From: an uncultured Pseudoruegeria sp.
GTDB lineage: Bacteria; Pseudomonadota; Alphaproteobacteria; Rhodobacterales; Rhodobacteraceae
Direction of reading: 5' to 3'
Length of the DNA: 64,000 bases
NCBI GenBank assembly: GCA_947498155.1
Contig: CANMJD010000001.1
Coordinates: 496,001 to 560,000 of the forward strand
Positions within the stretch are counted from its first letter, which is position 1. Each line of letters opens with the position of its first letter. The notes beneath the pieces were generated by a model, which was not told the DNA's origin, did not search any database, and saw only the letters and a program-made list of their open reading frames with translations. Below, piece after piece: positions 8,026-16,956 of the stretch. A program made the position numbers and the translations under genes.

Positions 8026-9909
8026 ATGCATCTGCTTGACCTCATGGAACCTGAAGAAACCGTTGGCGATCTCTGGCATGAACTGGCCAGCGGGATCGGG
8101 GCGGATGTCTCCTATCCGGCGGCCGCTGTCGCTTTGGGCTCTGTGCGCCCAAGCCTTGCGATTCTGTTTCGGGCACTTGGCGGGGCGTGCGGCGTCGAGA
8201 TCAGCGAGGCCGCCGCCACGCTGGCGCAACATCGCCGCCCGCTGCGGCGCAAACTCGGGGCAGAACAGGACCGCGCCTGGGTCACGCGATATGATGGAGA
8301 ACGCCTTGCCCTGCCCCCTGCGATCGCCGCCTTTCCCGATGCTGCCCTTAATCGGGCGGCCTATTTCTGGCTCACCGCCACCGCCGCCTTGGCCGCGATG
8401 CCAGAAGATAAAACCGACGCGCATACCGTGGCGGATGATCTGCTGCAAATCCGTATCAACAGCGCCGCCGCGCCAGCCGTATTGCGCACCTGCACCGGTC
8501 TGCGCCGTCCTTATGAAGCAATGGTCGCGCAAACCTTAAAAGACCGCCCCGCGCTGCATCGCCCCGCGTCCGAAGCCGTGATTGAAAGCGCCCTGTGCAA
8601 CGCATTGCAAGGCGACACCGCCCCCTTGAGCGATAGCGCGACACCGCGCGGCTATATGCCTTTTGCGCCAGTGGCATTCTGGTTGCGCTTTGGCTTGCCT
8701 GACTCAGGCCATACCGCGATAGAAGAACAGGCAGAGCAAACCACCCCGCCGCCCTCTGCGGCGACAACCACCCGTAAACTGGGCCTGCGCAAGGATCAGG
8801 ACCAGCAAAACCGCAAGGACAGCTTTATCATCCACCGGTTTGAATCGATCCTGTCGTGGGTTGAATCGATGAACATCAACCGCAGCGTTGATGATGATGA
8901 CGACGAGAACGCCCAGAAAGCGGCAGAAGATCAGGATGAAATCACCCTCTCCAAACAGGACCGCAAAGCCGCCACCCGCCTGCGCCTGCACCTTGATCTC
9001 TCGCCCGCCGATGCCGAACACGAAGCGCTCTCCGGCGAACATACCTATGATGAGTGGAACTACCGCAGCCGCAGCTACATGGCCGATCACTGCCGCGTGC
9101 TGGAGGCCCCCGCTAACCGCGAGGGCACATCCTTTACACCCGATGAGCGGCAATTGCGCGCCGTGCGCCGCCAGTTTGAGGCCCTACGCCCGCGCCGGAT
9201 TTTACAACCACGTCAGGTCGACGGCCAAGAGCTTGATCTGGATGCCCTACTGACCGCCCGTGCCGATCTGGCAGCAACTGGGCGCGGGTCGGACCGAATC
9301 TGGCAGATGGCCCGTCAGACCGAACGTGATTTATCCGTGGCGTTTCTGATTGATACCTCGCGCTCGACCGAGGCCGCCATCGGAGAGACCAGCGTTATTG
9401 AAGTCGCCCGCGACGCCATGGCCGCGCTGGCGGCTGGCATAGAGGCGGCGGGGGACCGGCTCGGCATCTGGGGGTTTTCCTCCCTGCGGCGGGATCGCGT
9501 ATTTCTGACCCGCTGCAAAGGGTTTGAAGACAGCTATAGCCCCGAGATCACCGCTAATATCGGCGCGCTGAAACCTGGCCACTATACCCGCCTTGGCACA
9601 GCCATCCGCCATGTCAGCGCGCAATTGGCCGACGCGCCCAGCTCCCGCAAACTGCTGATCGTGCTAACCGATGGCAAACCCAATGATCTGGACCACTACG
9701 AAGGCATCCACGGCATCGAGGACAGCCATATGGCCGTGCGCGAAGCCCGCGCCGCAGGCCAGAGCCTGCATGGCATCATCATTGATGAGGATGGTCAGGA
9801 CTGGTTTGCCCGCATCTTCGGACGCGGTGGTTTTACGCTATTGCCCCATCCAGAACGCCTTGGCCGCGTTTTGCCGGACCTTTATCGCACCCTCACTCAG
9901 GAGACATAA
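8026..9909 (+). CDS. norD: NorD, von Willebrand factor A domain activation protein
   Basis: 627 residues. The C-terminal third is a VWA domain: MIDAS motif DTSRST near residue 442 and TDGKPNDLDHYEG near 547. The middle has a strongly acidic stretch (VDDDDDENAQK, near 286-300) in front of an Arg-rich part. NorD pairs with the NorQ ATPase as an insertase for the NorB FeB site. GGAG lies before the ATG. It ends 1 bp before the next small gene, so the operon continues. Confidence 0.95.
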   Translation: MHLLDLMEPEETVGDLWHELASGIGADVSYPAAAVALGSVRPSLAILFRALGGACGVEISEAAATLAQHRRPLRRKLGAEQDRAWVTRYDGERLALPPAIAAFPDAALNRAAYFWLTATAALAAMPEDKTDAHTVADDLLQIRINSAAAPAVLRTCTGLRRPYEAMVAQTLKDRPALHRPASEAVIESALCNALQGDTAPLSDSATPRGYMPFAPVAFWLRFGLPDSGHTAIEEQAEQTTPPPSAATTTRKLGLRKDQDQQNRKDSFIIHRFESILSWVESMNINRSVDDDDDENAQKAAEDQDEITLSKQDRKAATRLRLHLDLSPADAEHEALSGEHTYDEWNYRSRSYMADHCRVLEAPANREGTSFTPDERQLRAVRRQFEALRPRRILQPRQVDGQELDLDALLTARADLAATGRGSDRIWQMARQTERDLSVAFLIDTSRSTEAAIGETSVIEVARDAMAALAAGIEAAGDRLGIWGFSSLRRDRVFLTRCKGFEDSYSPEITANIGALKPGHYTRLGTAIRHVSAQLADAPSSRKLLIVLTDGKPNDLDHYEGIHGIEDSHMAVREARAAGQSLHGIIIDEDGQDWFARIFGRGGFTLLPHPERLGRVLPDLYRTLTQET

Positions 9910-9910
9910 C

Positions 9911-10087
9911 ATGCTCAAACGCGCTTTTCTTTTTCTGGGCCTACTGGCCACACCGGCCCTTGCCGATAGCTTTGATCGGCCAATCCCGCAGGCCCAATCG
10001 GCCACAGCCGAATTCTGGTACACCCTCGCCTGTGTGACCTTTGTCATCGCCCTGATCGCAGTACAGCGGCTGGTGTCGCGCAAATGA
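9911..10087 (+). CDS. Small membrane protein of the nor operon
   Basis: 58 residues: a cleavable-looking N-terminal segment (LFLGLLATPALA) followed by a short polar stretch and one membrane helix (about 36-54) ending in a basic tail (RLVSRK). The ATG lies 1 bp after the norD stop; the stop overlaps the start of the next gene (ATGA). Position matches the small NorE/NorF-like proteins seen after norD in Paracoccus, but I cannot assign it to NorF by sequence. A role in NO reductase assembly is inference from the operon. Confidence 0.75.
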   Translation: MLKRAFLFLGLLATPALADSFDRPIPQAQSATAEFWYTLACVTFVIALIAVQRLVSRK

Positions 10088-10323
10088 AACCGCACGGCTG
10101 GTCCACCTTCAGAATTGCGCTGCTGCTTTACCCCTTTGGGGCGGGGGCCGCGGCGGTCAATGTCTTTTTCGCCTCTCTAATACTAAGCTGGCTGGGCTGG
10201 CCCGTGGCAAGCGCCGCTGTCTCACTGGGGCTGGGGGCAGTGATCGGCGCGCCTGCGACGTGGTATTTTGCCCGCCACATCCGCCATTTGATGGATGTCG
10301 CCGACGCAGTCCCCCCGACCTGA
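10084..10323 (+). CDS. Two-helix membrane protein of the nor operon
   Basis: 79 residues with two predicted membrane helices (about 9-36 and 41-63), Gly/Ala-rich (PFGAGAAAVNVF, GLGAVIGAPATWYF), then a short cytosolic-like tail. Its ATG overlaps the stop of the previous small gene by 4 bases, so the two are translationally coupled. nnrS follows after 49 bp. No family recognised; could be a NorF-like accessory subunit. Confidence 0.7.
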   Translation: MKPHGWSTFRIALLLYPFGAGAAAVNVFFASLILSWLGWPVASAAVSLGLGAVIGAPATWYFARHIRHLMDVADAVPPT

Positions 10324-10372
10324 TCCATTCAAACAGATACGCCTTTGAACAGTTAACACCGGAATTTGCACC

Positions 10373-11566
10373 ATGGCACACTCTTCCGCAGCCCAAATCC
10401 GCGCATGGCAAGGCCCTGCCCTATTCAGCTTTGGCTTTCGCCCGTTTTTCCTCTTTGGTGCCTTATGGGTGGCGCTGACGATGGTGATCTGGCTGGCGAT
10501 GCTTTCCGGCAGGGTGACGTTGCCGACGCGTTTTGATCCTGTGTCCTGGCATGCCCATGCGTTTTTGTTTGGCTATCTAAGCGCCATTATCGCGGGGTTT
10601 CTGCTGACGGCGGTGCCGAACTGGACAGGGCGCTTACCGATGGTAGGCTGGCCGCTGGCGGCGCTGTTTGCGCTTTGGGTGCTGGGGCGGATTGCAGTGC
10701 TGTTTTCGGCGCTGATGCCAGCCTTGGTGGCCATGGCGATTGATCTAGCCTTTCCGCTGGTTTTAGGGGGCATGATCCTGACCGAGATCATCGCCGGTAA
10801 AAACTGGCGTAACCTGATTGTGCTTTTGCTTCTGGCGAGCTTTACCCTTGCCAATGCTCTGTTTCACCTCGAACACCATTGGGGCGATTATGCCGCTCAG
10901 GGGATCGGGTTACGGCTCGGCGTGGCGACGGCCATCTTGATGATTGCGGTCATTGGCGGGCGGATCATCCCCTCTTTTACACGCAACTGGCTTGCCCGCA
11001 CCGGCAAAACGGCCCGACCAACCCCGCCCATGCAGCGCTTTGATAAAGCTGTGATCTTATTCAGCTTGCCGGTGCTGATCTATTGGGTGCTGCAACCGCT
11101 TTCTGCGCTTACCGGTGGCGCGCTGTTGATCTTTGGCCTGCTGCATCTGATCCGTCTATCGCGCTGGAAAGGAGCGCATACCTCAAGCGATCCGCTGGTC
11201 TGGGTCTTACATGCATCTTATGCCTTCGTACCCCTCGGGGCTTTTGCGATTGGACTGGCGCTGATCTCGGGCAAAGGTGATCCGGCCAGCGCCCAGCATC
11301 TCTGGATGAGTGGTGCCATCGGGGCGATGACCCTTGCAGTGATGACCCGCGCCACTTTGGGTCATACCGGCCAGCCCCTGATTGCCAGCAAAGCGACGCA
11401 GATGATCTATTTCAGCCTGTTTGCGGCGGTGCTGGCGCGGTTCGGGGTGACGTTCTTTCCGATCCTGACCTCTGTCTCCGGGTTGTTCTGGCTTTTGGCG
11501 TTCGTCGGTTTTGCAGGCGTTTACGGCCCGCTTTTGATCCGCCCGAAACCATCAAAAGGGTCCTGA
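10373..11566 (+). CDS. nnrS: NnrS family haem-copper membrane protein
   Basis: 397 residues, about 12 membrane helices. Family marks: FSFGFRPFFLFGALW at the N-terminus, WHAHAFLFGYLSAIIAGFLLTAVPNWTG in the first third, and the HLEHHWG region near 164-170. NnrS proteins bind haem and copper and protect against NO-derived iron-complex damage; they are commonly in nir/nor regulons. It is the last gene of the rightward nor transcript. Only a weak ribosome site is seen. A short AGGGTC/GACCCT hairpin without a T-run lies just after it at 11557-11584. Confidence 0.93.
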   Translation: MAHSSAAQIRAWQGPALFSFGFRPFFLFGALWVALTMVIWLAMLSGRVTLPTRFDPVSWHAHAFLFGYLSAIIAGFLLTAVPNWTGRLPMVGWPLAALFALWVLGRIAVLFSALMPALVAMAIDLAFPLVLGGMILTEIIAGKNWRNLIVLLLLASFTLANALFHLEHHWGDYAAQGIGLRLGVATAILMIAVIGGRIIPSFTRNWLARTGKTARPTPPMQRFDKAVILFSLPVLIYWVLQPLSALTGGALLIFGLLHLIRLSRWKGAHTSSDPLVWVLHASYAFVPLGAFAIGLALISGKGDPASAQHLWMSGAIGAMTLAVMTRATLGHTGQPLIASKATQMIYFSLFAAVLARFGVTFFPILTSVSGLFWLLAFVGFAGVYGPLLIRPKPSKGS

Positions 11567-11832
11567 TACCGCTCCAAAGACCCTGCCCCGCATAGGCCGC
11601 TATGGCAAAGTGGTGCGCCCCGTCCATACCAAGGGCGAGAGACCGTTGACCCTAAGCGCGCGGCGTGATTGCCTGAACAGGTCACTAGATCAGGACACAG
11701 ACGGGGATCAGTTGATACCCTCAGGCTTTCAAACCATGGGCCAGACTGGCATTGCACCATGCCTTTTATGCCCTGTTGTGGCGCGGGGTGGGGTTAGCCC
11801 GACAACGTGGTGTCGGCGAAGGAAGGATCACC

Positions 11833-12723
11833 ATGACAACCGGCGCACTTCATACCTGTTGGCAAACCCGCTCCGGCCGCACGGGGAGCCGGGGCGATAT
11901 GCAGGCCCTGTTTCCCTATTGGAGCTTCACCAAAACCGTCATTGCCATCTGCGCCCTGCAACTGGTTGAAGAAAAGCGCCTGAGCCTCGACAAACCAAGC
12001 GCCGGATTGGATTTCACCCCGCGTCAGCTTTTGGGGCATACCTCGGGCCTGCCCGACTACGGCGGGCTTACCGCCTATCACGCCGCTGTTGCCCGCAAGG
12101 ATGCACCTTGGTCGCGCGAAAAACTGTTGCAGCAGGCCCTTGCCCAAGGCGCGCTGTTTGAACCGGATCAAGGCTGGTCCTATTCCAACATCGGCTATCT
12201 TAATGTCCGGCAACTGATCGAAAATACCACCGGTCAGTCACTTGCAACGGTCATCCGAGAGCGCATCACCGCGCCGCTTGATCTGCCGAGCGTTCAATTC
12301 TGGCGCGGGCTGGATCAATCCGCCACCCTGCATTGGAGCGCTGCCGCAGACTATCATCCGGATTGGGTCTATCACGGCAGTCTGATCGGCACTGCACCGG
12401 ATGCGCTTTGCATCCTTGCCGCCCTTATGAAAGGGGATTTGCTCTCGACCGAAATGCTGCAGCAGATGAATATGCGCACGCCGCTGGGCGGAGCCATCGC
12501 GGGCCGCCCGTGGTCTCAGTGTGGCTATGGGTTGGGACTGATGTCCGGCGCGATCCCGGACAGCGGTCGCGCCATCGGGCATTCGGGCGCGGGGCCGTTC
12601 TGTGTGAATGCGATCTATCATTTTCCGGATCGGGATGATCCGCTGACCGTGGCCAGCTTTACCGATGGCCCCCGCGAAGGCGTGGCAGAATTTGACTGTG
12701 CAAAAGTGGCAGCAGAGGTGTAA
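11833..12723 (+). CDS. Serine beta-lactamase-like hydrolase (class C / D-Ala-D-Ala carboxypeptidase fold)
   Basis: 296 residues. All three active-site motifs are present: SFTK (31-34, SxxK nucleophile), YSN (117-119, YxN) and HSG near residue 255 (in place of KTG). No signal peptide, so probably cytoplasmic, which argues for an esterase/peptidase rather than a secreted beta-lactamase. AAGGAAGG before the ATG at 11833 selects this start over an in-frame ATG 81 bp upstream. Same strand as nnrS but 266 bp away; no link to denitrification visible. Substrate unknown. Confidence 0.8.
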   Translation: MTTGALHTCWQTRSGRTGSRGDMQALFPYWSFTKTVIAICALQLVEEKRLSLDKPSAGLDFTPRQLLGHTSGLPDYGGLTAYHAAVARKDAPWSREKLLQQALAQGALFEPDQGWSYSNIGYLNVRQLIENTTGQSLATVIRERITAPLDLPSVQFWRGLDQSATLHWSAAADYHPDWVYHGSLIGTAPDALCILAALMKGDLLSTEMLQQMNMRTPLGGAIAGRPWSQCGYGLGLMSGAIPDSGRAIGHSGAGPFCVNAIYHFPDRDDPLTVASFTDGPREGVAEFDCAKVAAEV

Positions 12724-12981
12724 CAACCGCGCTTGCAGGCGCGTCATACCTACGGAAAACCTCCTGCCCCTTTTCCTGAACAAACGCGAATCAGTTCATC
12801 GCGGGTGTGGCCGTTAAACCGCGCCTCCACCTCCCCCAATGATCCACTTAAAACAAAGCGCGGCAGAACCGTGTAATCTATCGGTGACCGCCCCTCAAAA
12901 TATGCTAGACCTTCAGATATAATCCTATCGGCAGGCCAAACCCCATCTGGCCCCGCCCGTTACACGTTAGAAAGCTGAACT

Positions 12982-13227
12982 ATGATCAAAGTCGCCGTCC
13001 CTGCCATTCTCTCGGCCAGCCTGCTTGCAGGCTGCAACACGATGCAGACCGGGAATGCCCCGCAAGTCTCTGAACAGCTCGCGGCAGTCGCAGCACCAGG
13101 TCAGGATCTGACAACTGCCCGCGTGCAACCGGAAAACAACTGCTATTGGTATGAGCATCGCAACCCCGTAGAGACCACGCTGCTGCCCCTAAAAGACGTA
13201 AGCGGCCGCCCGATCTGCGCGGGGTAA
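12982..13227 (+). CDS. Small lipoprotein
   Basis: 81 residues with a lipoprotein signal: MIKVAVPAILSASLLAGC, lipobox LLAGC with Cys18. The mature part is short and polar, ending ENNCYWYEHRNPVETTLLPLKD and GRPICAG. No family recognised. It converges with the L,D-transpeptidase gene (4 bp between stops). The 258 bp before it hold no other gene. Confidence 0.75.
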   Translation: MIKVAVPAILSASLLAGCNTMQTGNAPQVSEQLAAVAAPGQDLTTARVQPENNCYWYEHRNPVETTLLPLKDVSGRPICAG

Positions 13228-13231
13228 TAGG

Positions 13232-13897
13232 TTAACTTGTCGCCGTAACAGTCTGAGATGCATTATAAAGATGCGCTGTCGATCCGGTGCGCACGTTCTC
13301 ATAGAGCCCCATGATATGCACCATGACCATACGCACACAGCCAGAGCTGGCACGGTGGCCAATAGAGCGCGGCTGCGGGGTGCCGTGAATGCGCAGATAG
13401 GTGTCGCGATTGCCGTCATAAAGGTATAGCGCGCGCGCGCCCAGCGGATTGCTTGGCCCGCCCGGTTGGCCGTCAGCGTATTGGGCGTAGGCGGCAGGGT
13501 CGCGTTCGATCATGTCATTGGTTGGTGTCCAGCTCGGCCATTTTGCCTTGCGCCCAATCCGGTAAACGCCGGACTCATACAGGCTACCCCGCGCAATCGC
13601 CACGCCATAGCGCATGGCGGTGCCGCCACTTTCGATATGATAAAGGTACCGCGCAATCGGGTCGACATGGATATCCCCCGGTGTCAGCGACGCCGACGCC
13701 GCCACCCGCTGGGGCAGAAAACGCGGTTCAAACCCCCAGATATTGGTCGTTGCCGGATCATAATTCGCGGGTGTCACCTGCGCATCCCACGCCGCCCAAT
13801 TGCCCTGCGCCGCTGCGGATTGCGGCATAAGGACGGGCACGCCTGTCGCCGCAAAAAGCGCCGCAGAACGGTTTATAAAATGGCGACGGGTGAGCAT
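13232..13897 (-). CDS. L,D-transpeptidase (YkuD domain)
   Basis: 221 residues. The N-terminus MLTRRHFINRSAALFA looks like a Tat-type export signal. The YkuD domain carries the catalytic signature: HGT, then about 12 residues on, SSGCVRM with the nucleophile Cys. These enzymes make 3-3 cross-links in peptidoglycan or anchor proteins to it. The frame is open further upstream, but AGGAG precedes the ATG at 13897 and the signal sequence starts there. Alphaproteobacteria often have many paralogs; the specific role is unknown. Confidence 0.9.
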   Translation of the reverse strand: MLTRRHFINRSAALFAATGVPVLMPQSAAAQGNWAAWDAQVTPANYDPATTNIWGFEPRFLPQRVAASASLTPGDIHVDPIARYLYHIESGGTAMRYGVAIARGSLYESGVYRIGRKAKWPSWTPTNDMIERDPAAYAQYADGQPGGPSNPLGARALYLYDGNRDTYLRIHGTPQPRSIGHRASSGCVRMVMVHIMGLYENVRTGSTAHLYNASQTVTATS

Positions 13898-14026
13898 AAA
13901 CTTCTCCTGATGTATCGGCTGCAAGAGCAGGAACGTGTCGCAAAAATCATCGCGTGCACCACGTTCAACGCTCAAATCGTTAGTGGTTCCAGCGAGCAAC
14001 CTATCAGTTTTCTGAGTCCACAGCAA

Positions 14027-14487
14027 AGCCGATGAACCTTCTGCACGGGAAGTTGATCCAACCTGTTGCCTTCTTCCCTACGGAAGCGTCCATCCACCGG
14101 AGCGGTGCTTGATGTCTATGTGGGATTAAAGCGCTAAACGCGACCTGTCCGGACCATGATCCAGCAAAGCTGTTTGTACTCGGGGATTTTGCATTTTCGG
14201 GACACTAATCCCTTGGTGCGGTCGGCGGGGGCACACTAAACCATTAAAATACTTTAAAAAAAGATCACCCTGCGTAAAAAATGCGGCCAAGAGAGTTAGG
14301 TATACCAAAAAACAGTGTCTTGTTTCAAAATCGACATTCAACAAAAGCGCTGTGCATTAATGACGAAATCGCTTCATATAGCGAAGCCTAGTCGATGAAG
14401 CATGGAGAAATCCAAACGCGGTCCAGCAGTTTAACGCCCTTATGGCCTAAAATGGCCTGACCGCAGATCAGGACCAATGAGCGGCAC
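14027..14487. other. Gene-poor stretch with a tRNA-end-like repeat
   Basis: No convincing coding frame; a 72-codon minus frame (14126-14344) has no ribosome site or family resemblance. The only notable item is the 12-bp tRNA-Leu 3'-end copy at 14214. Sequence turns A+T-richer here than in the nor region. Confidence 0.5.
14214..14225 (-). repeat. Candidate attachment-site copy of the tRNA-Leu 3' end
   Basis: TGGTGCGGTCGG is identical, in the same orientation, to 25649-25660, which is the last 12 bases (including CCA) of the tRNA-Leu(GAG) gene. After it the match continues imperfectly (a C insertion, then a G-run). This arrangement is what integration at a tRNA 3' end leaves. Short enough that chance is not excluded. 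Confidence 0.5.
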
Positions 14488-14682
14488 TCAATCCACCCGT
14501 GATCCGCCTAGGGCGTTTGCAGTGGCTACATAGCCCATTAGATACTGCGCAACAGCATTGAGTCCGCACTTGCTGCACCGGGCAGCCGCAAGTGTGCGAT
14601 CGCGCGTGAACGGATCCACATCATCGATCGCGACTGATCCACAGTGCCCGAACTGGCACCAAATGTGCAGGACATAAGGCAC
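14488..14682 (-). CDS. Hypothetical small Cys-pair protein
   Basis: 64 residues with two possible metal-binding cysteine groups: GHCG near the start and RCSKCG in the middle, the second looking like half of a zinc ribbon. Starts MPYVLHIWCQFGHCG. No ribosome site of strength and no neighbour on the same strand within 300 bp. I do not recognise the family; it could be a chance frame, but the CxxC spacing is suggestive. Confidence 0.4.
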   Translation of the reverse strand: MPYVLHIWCQFGHCGSVAIDDVDPFTRDRTLAAARCSKCGLNAVAQYLMGYVATANALGGSRVD

Positions 14683-14986
14683 CCGGCGAAAGTAAAACGA
14701 AAATGAAACTTAGAAAAGCTTTACCCTAACGCGTTTAAATGAACCACACTATCAGTGGGCGGATTGCCGACATTCGCTGCGCTACGCGCTAAGGTCTGCT
14801 AAGCGGACTTTGCCGACCTTCGATTTTCTGACTTCGCTGACGTAACATCCTTTCGCAGTTGCGTCACATGTTCTGTTGCGATCCATGAGCAAGGCCTTAC
14901 AAACCGGCTGCATTGCGAACCCTTCATTAGACTGGGCGTCCGCCAAGAGATCTGGCAATCTTCCCGTGGCGATAGAAACGTCAGCT
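14683..14986. other. Non-coding stretch
   Basis: No gene seen. It contains a run of related short segments around GCCGAC/GCGGAC and TTCGCTG (14758-14842), giving a patchy repetitive look, but no clean tandem repeat. Confidence 0.4.
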
Positions 14987-15202
14987 TCAGTCCGTCAAGG
15001 CGCCAAAATCCGATGTATCAATGCCAGATGCTGCGTCTTCGGCGATAGAATCGAAATCGGTAGATTTCTCATACTCTTTTTCGGCCTCATATGCGACAGA
15101 ACCCGCCACTGCTGCGGTTGATGCCGCACGAACCTCCTCTTCGCTTGCATCACATGCAGCCAGAGTCACCATACCAAAAGTAAAGAGTAATACGTTTCTC
15201 AT
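14987..15202 (-). CDS. Small lipoprotein, Ala/Glu/Asp-rich
   Basis: 71 residues. MRNVLLFTFGMVTLAAC is a lipoprotein signal with lipobox LAAC (Cys17), followed by an acidic, helical-looking mature part (AASTAAVAGSVAYEAEKEYEK) and a tail rich in Asp and Ser. AGGAA lies before the ATG. Family not recognised. It lies 50 bp downstream of the next leftward gene (15253-15519), so the two could be one transcript. Confidence 0.7.
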   Translation of the reverse strand: MRNVLLFTFGMVTLAACDASEEEVRAASTAAVAGSVAYEAEKEYEKSTDFDSIAEDAASGIDTSDFGALTD

Positions 15203-15252
15203 AGGGGAATTCCTGTGTTTTGATCTAATCAGCTAATGCTTAATGACGTGGA

Positions 15253-15519
15253 TCACTGCATTTTCGTGTAGTCTTCGAAGCCCTCAACAGCTCCATCAAT
15301 GATCGTGCAATTTCCTGCGGCCCTAACGGTCGGCTGGTCCCAACTTACATTCCAATTCACGATAATCGTGTTGTCGTTTTCCGATTGTGGGAAAACGGAA
15401 ATCGCAACATTGGGCAGGTCTTTGAATTCGGGTGCAGCCCAAAGATAATCATGGCAGAGCTTCAGCGCATCTGTGGCCTGCCTATCAAAGGCTTGAGCGT
15501 TTGTTGCTGTCACGACCAT
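15253..15519 (-). CDS. Hypothetical secreted protein, possibly shortened at the N-terminus
   Basis: 88 residues. It begins MVVTATNAQAFDRQ: NAQA looks like the end of a signal peptide, but only about ten residues precede it and an in-frame stop lies just upstream, so the hydrophobic core is missing. Two Cys (CHDY and GNCTI) may pair. Upstream at 15560-15587 is a 10-bp inverted repeat. Either a gene that lost its signal peptide or one using another start not visible to me. Family not recognised. Confidence 0.55.
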   Translation of the reverse strand: MVVTATNAQAFDRQATDALKLCHDYLWAAPEFKDLPNVAISVFPQSENDNTIIVNWNVSWDQPTVRAAGNCTIIDGAVEGFEDYTKMQ

Positions 15520-16306
15520 CGTTTAGAAAAGAGTGTTTGTCGTCTCACTGAGCTTCTCACTGTGAAATTATCCGTCCAATTTCACAGAAAGGCTAATGAG
15601 CGTCTAAAGTATTGGCAAGAAGAATATCTGGCCTTTGCGTCAGCTTTTGGCTGCATGAACCTAATCGACTTGATCCTTCGCCTTAGCACCCGTGCTACAA
15701 GTTGTCTGAATGACCGATTGGCTCACTTCGGAGCAATACTGAGTTATACGCAGCTGCGGCAAAATTCACGCCACGTGCGTTCGCAGCGTGAAAACCTAAT
15801 TCACAATGTGGGCTCAAACCTGACTTTCGCCACGATAGGTGTGAATGGCGGCTCAGGGCCGTTTTCTACGATCGACACGACGGGCGGAAAGTGTGATTTC
15901 GCTGCAGATGCGTGGTAAGATTCGGTCAACGGCGACAGCCGACATTCAAATGGTAGCGGATTGGAGATTCCTTCTACGGAGTGGAAGGCGAATCCGAGCC
16001 CACTTTGCCAATATCTTGTGATCTGGAGAAAGTCAGCTACCGGGCTGGAGAATGGCCTTCAAATGCACAGGGTGGAAGTTTGCCAAGCTTCACCACTTTA
16101 AAGTCACGAGCGCACTGGAAAATGAAGCTTGAGTCACCAACGTTGCATTTCCGACGCTAAGAGACTATGTGAGTGATACGAAAGTTGCGGTTCTCTGCGG
16201 CATAGGCGCATCAGCCTGCCAGAGCGAACAACAACCCTCCATCATGAAAATTCAGCTGTCACGTCCTGTAGCAGGGATCTGATGTTTGGGAAGGTTGCCG
16301 ATGTAA
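15520..16306. other. Gene-free stretch with one strong inverted repeat
   Basis: No credible gene on either strand. A 177-codon plus frame (15385-15918) runs antisense through the 15253 gene and has no family resemblance or ribosome site. The one clear structure is the inverted repeat at 15560-15587. The rest looks like decayed intergenic DNA. Confidence 0.5.
15560..15587. promoter_or_regulatory. 10-bp inverted repeat, candidate operator
   Basis: CTGTGAAATT and AATTTCACAG form perfect 10-bp arms around an 8-nt centre, 41 bp upstream of the leftward gene that starts at 15519. No T-run follows, so an operator or mRNA hairpin fits better than a terminator. Confidence 0.45.
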
Positions 16307-16606
16307 TCGCGCACGACCACGTCAGTTGTGACATTTCTTCATCCGTTTGTGATCGCAGGATACACTGATGAACTGCCTGCGGGCGAATACGAAGTGTTGG
16401 CAGACGAAGACGTCATCTTGAGCAACAGCTTTTCGTCATACCGACGGACTGCGACGTTTCTATAGATCAATTGGCACGCAGGAAAGTCAGAGATGCGCGC
16501 AGTGGATCACCTGGAGTTGGCTCTGGCGAAGGATCAGGCCAAAGCGAACAAGCACGAAATCAAAAATAGTGCGGCGGCGCTTTCTCCGTCAGAGGATCAA
16601 AAATGA
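16307..16606 (+). pseudogene. Decayed small conserved alphaproteobacterial gene (in-frame TAG, no start)
   Basis: The frame reads RTTTSVVTFLHPFVIAGY, then TDELPAGEYEVLADEDVI and SYRRTATFL, then TAG at 16463-16465, then continues to AVDHLELALAKDQAKAN and a TGA at 16604. I know this pattern (RTTS.VVTF..PF, PAG.Y.V..DEE, YRRTA) as a small hypothetical protein family common in Rhizobiales and Rhodobacterales. A TAA lies directly before the first residue and no start codon fits. Its TGA overlaps the ATG of the next gene (ATGA), an operon-style junction that survives the decay. Confidence 0.6.
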
Positions 16607-16956
16607 CATTTCCCGAATGGACGAAACCCGGTGTTTACGGTGCCTTGGGTGGCGCGGTGGCAGTTTCTATTCTTGGCTTCACCTGGGGCGGTTGGACAAC
16701 TGCTGGCAGTGCAGACGAAATGGCTCAGAGCCTTGCTGCCGACGAAGTTACATTGGCGATGGTGCCGGTCTGTTTGGATCTTTCACAAGCTGATACAGAA
16801 CGCGCCGCAAAACTAGCGACACTTCAAGAAGCGTCAAGCTATCAGCGGCGCAATGCGATGATGGAAACCGGCTGGGCCACATTGCCGGGCACTGATACCC
16901 CTAGCCGGGATCTGGCAGACGCGTGTCTTGCGGGGCTTGAGTTAGATGGATCGTAA
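16603..16956 (+). CDS. Conserved hypothetical membrane-anchored protein
   Basis: 117 residues. One N-terminal membrane helix (about 11-32, YGALGGAVAVSILGFTWGGW), then a periplasm-facing helical domain with paired Cys (PVCLDLSQ and DACLAG) and the conserved-looking ETGWATLPGT. I recognise the layout (WGGW, then P-x-C and GWATMPG) from uncharacterised alphaproteobacterial proteins; function unknown. Its ATG overlaps the end of the decayed gene before it and its end overlaps the next start by 11 bp. Confidence 0.75.
   Translation: MTFPEWTKPGVYGALGGAVAVSILGFTWGGWTTAGSADEMAQSLAADEVTLAMVPVCLDLSQADTERAAKLATLQEASSYQRRNAMMETGWATLPGTDTPSRDLADACLAGLELDGS

Noticed and set aside
11557-11584. AGGGTC/GACCCT hairpin after nnrS as a terminator
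   Set aside because: Six-bp stem with a long loop and no T-run; too weak to list.
11610-11969. 119-codon plus frame before the beta-lactamase-like gene
   Set aside because: Overlaps the well-supported gene at 11833 in another frame and looks random.
14126-14344. 72-codon minus frame in the gene-poor region
   Set aside because: No ribosome site, no signal or motif; overlaps the tRNA-end copy.
15385-15918. 177-codon plus-strand frame
   Set aside because: Runs antisense over the 15253-15519 gene, has no ribosome site, Cys-rich random-looking sequence and no family resemblance.
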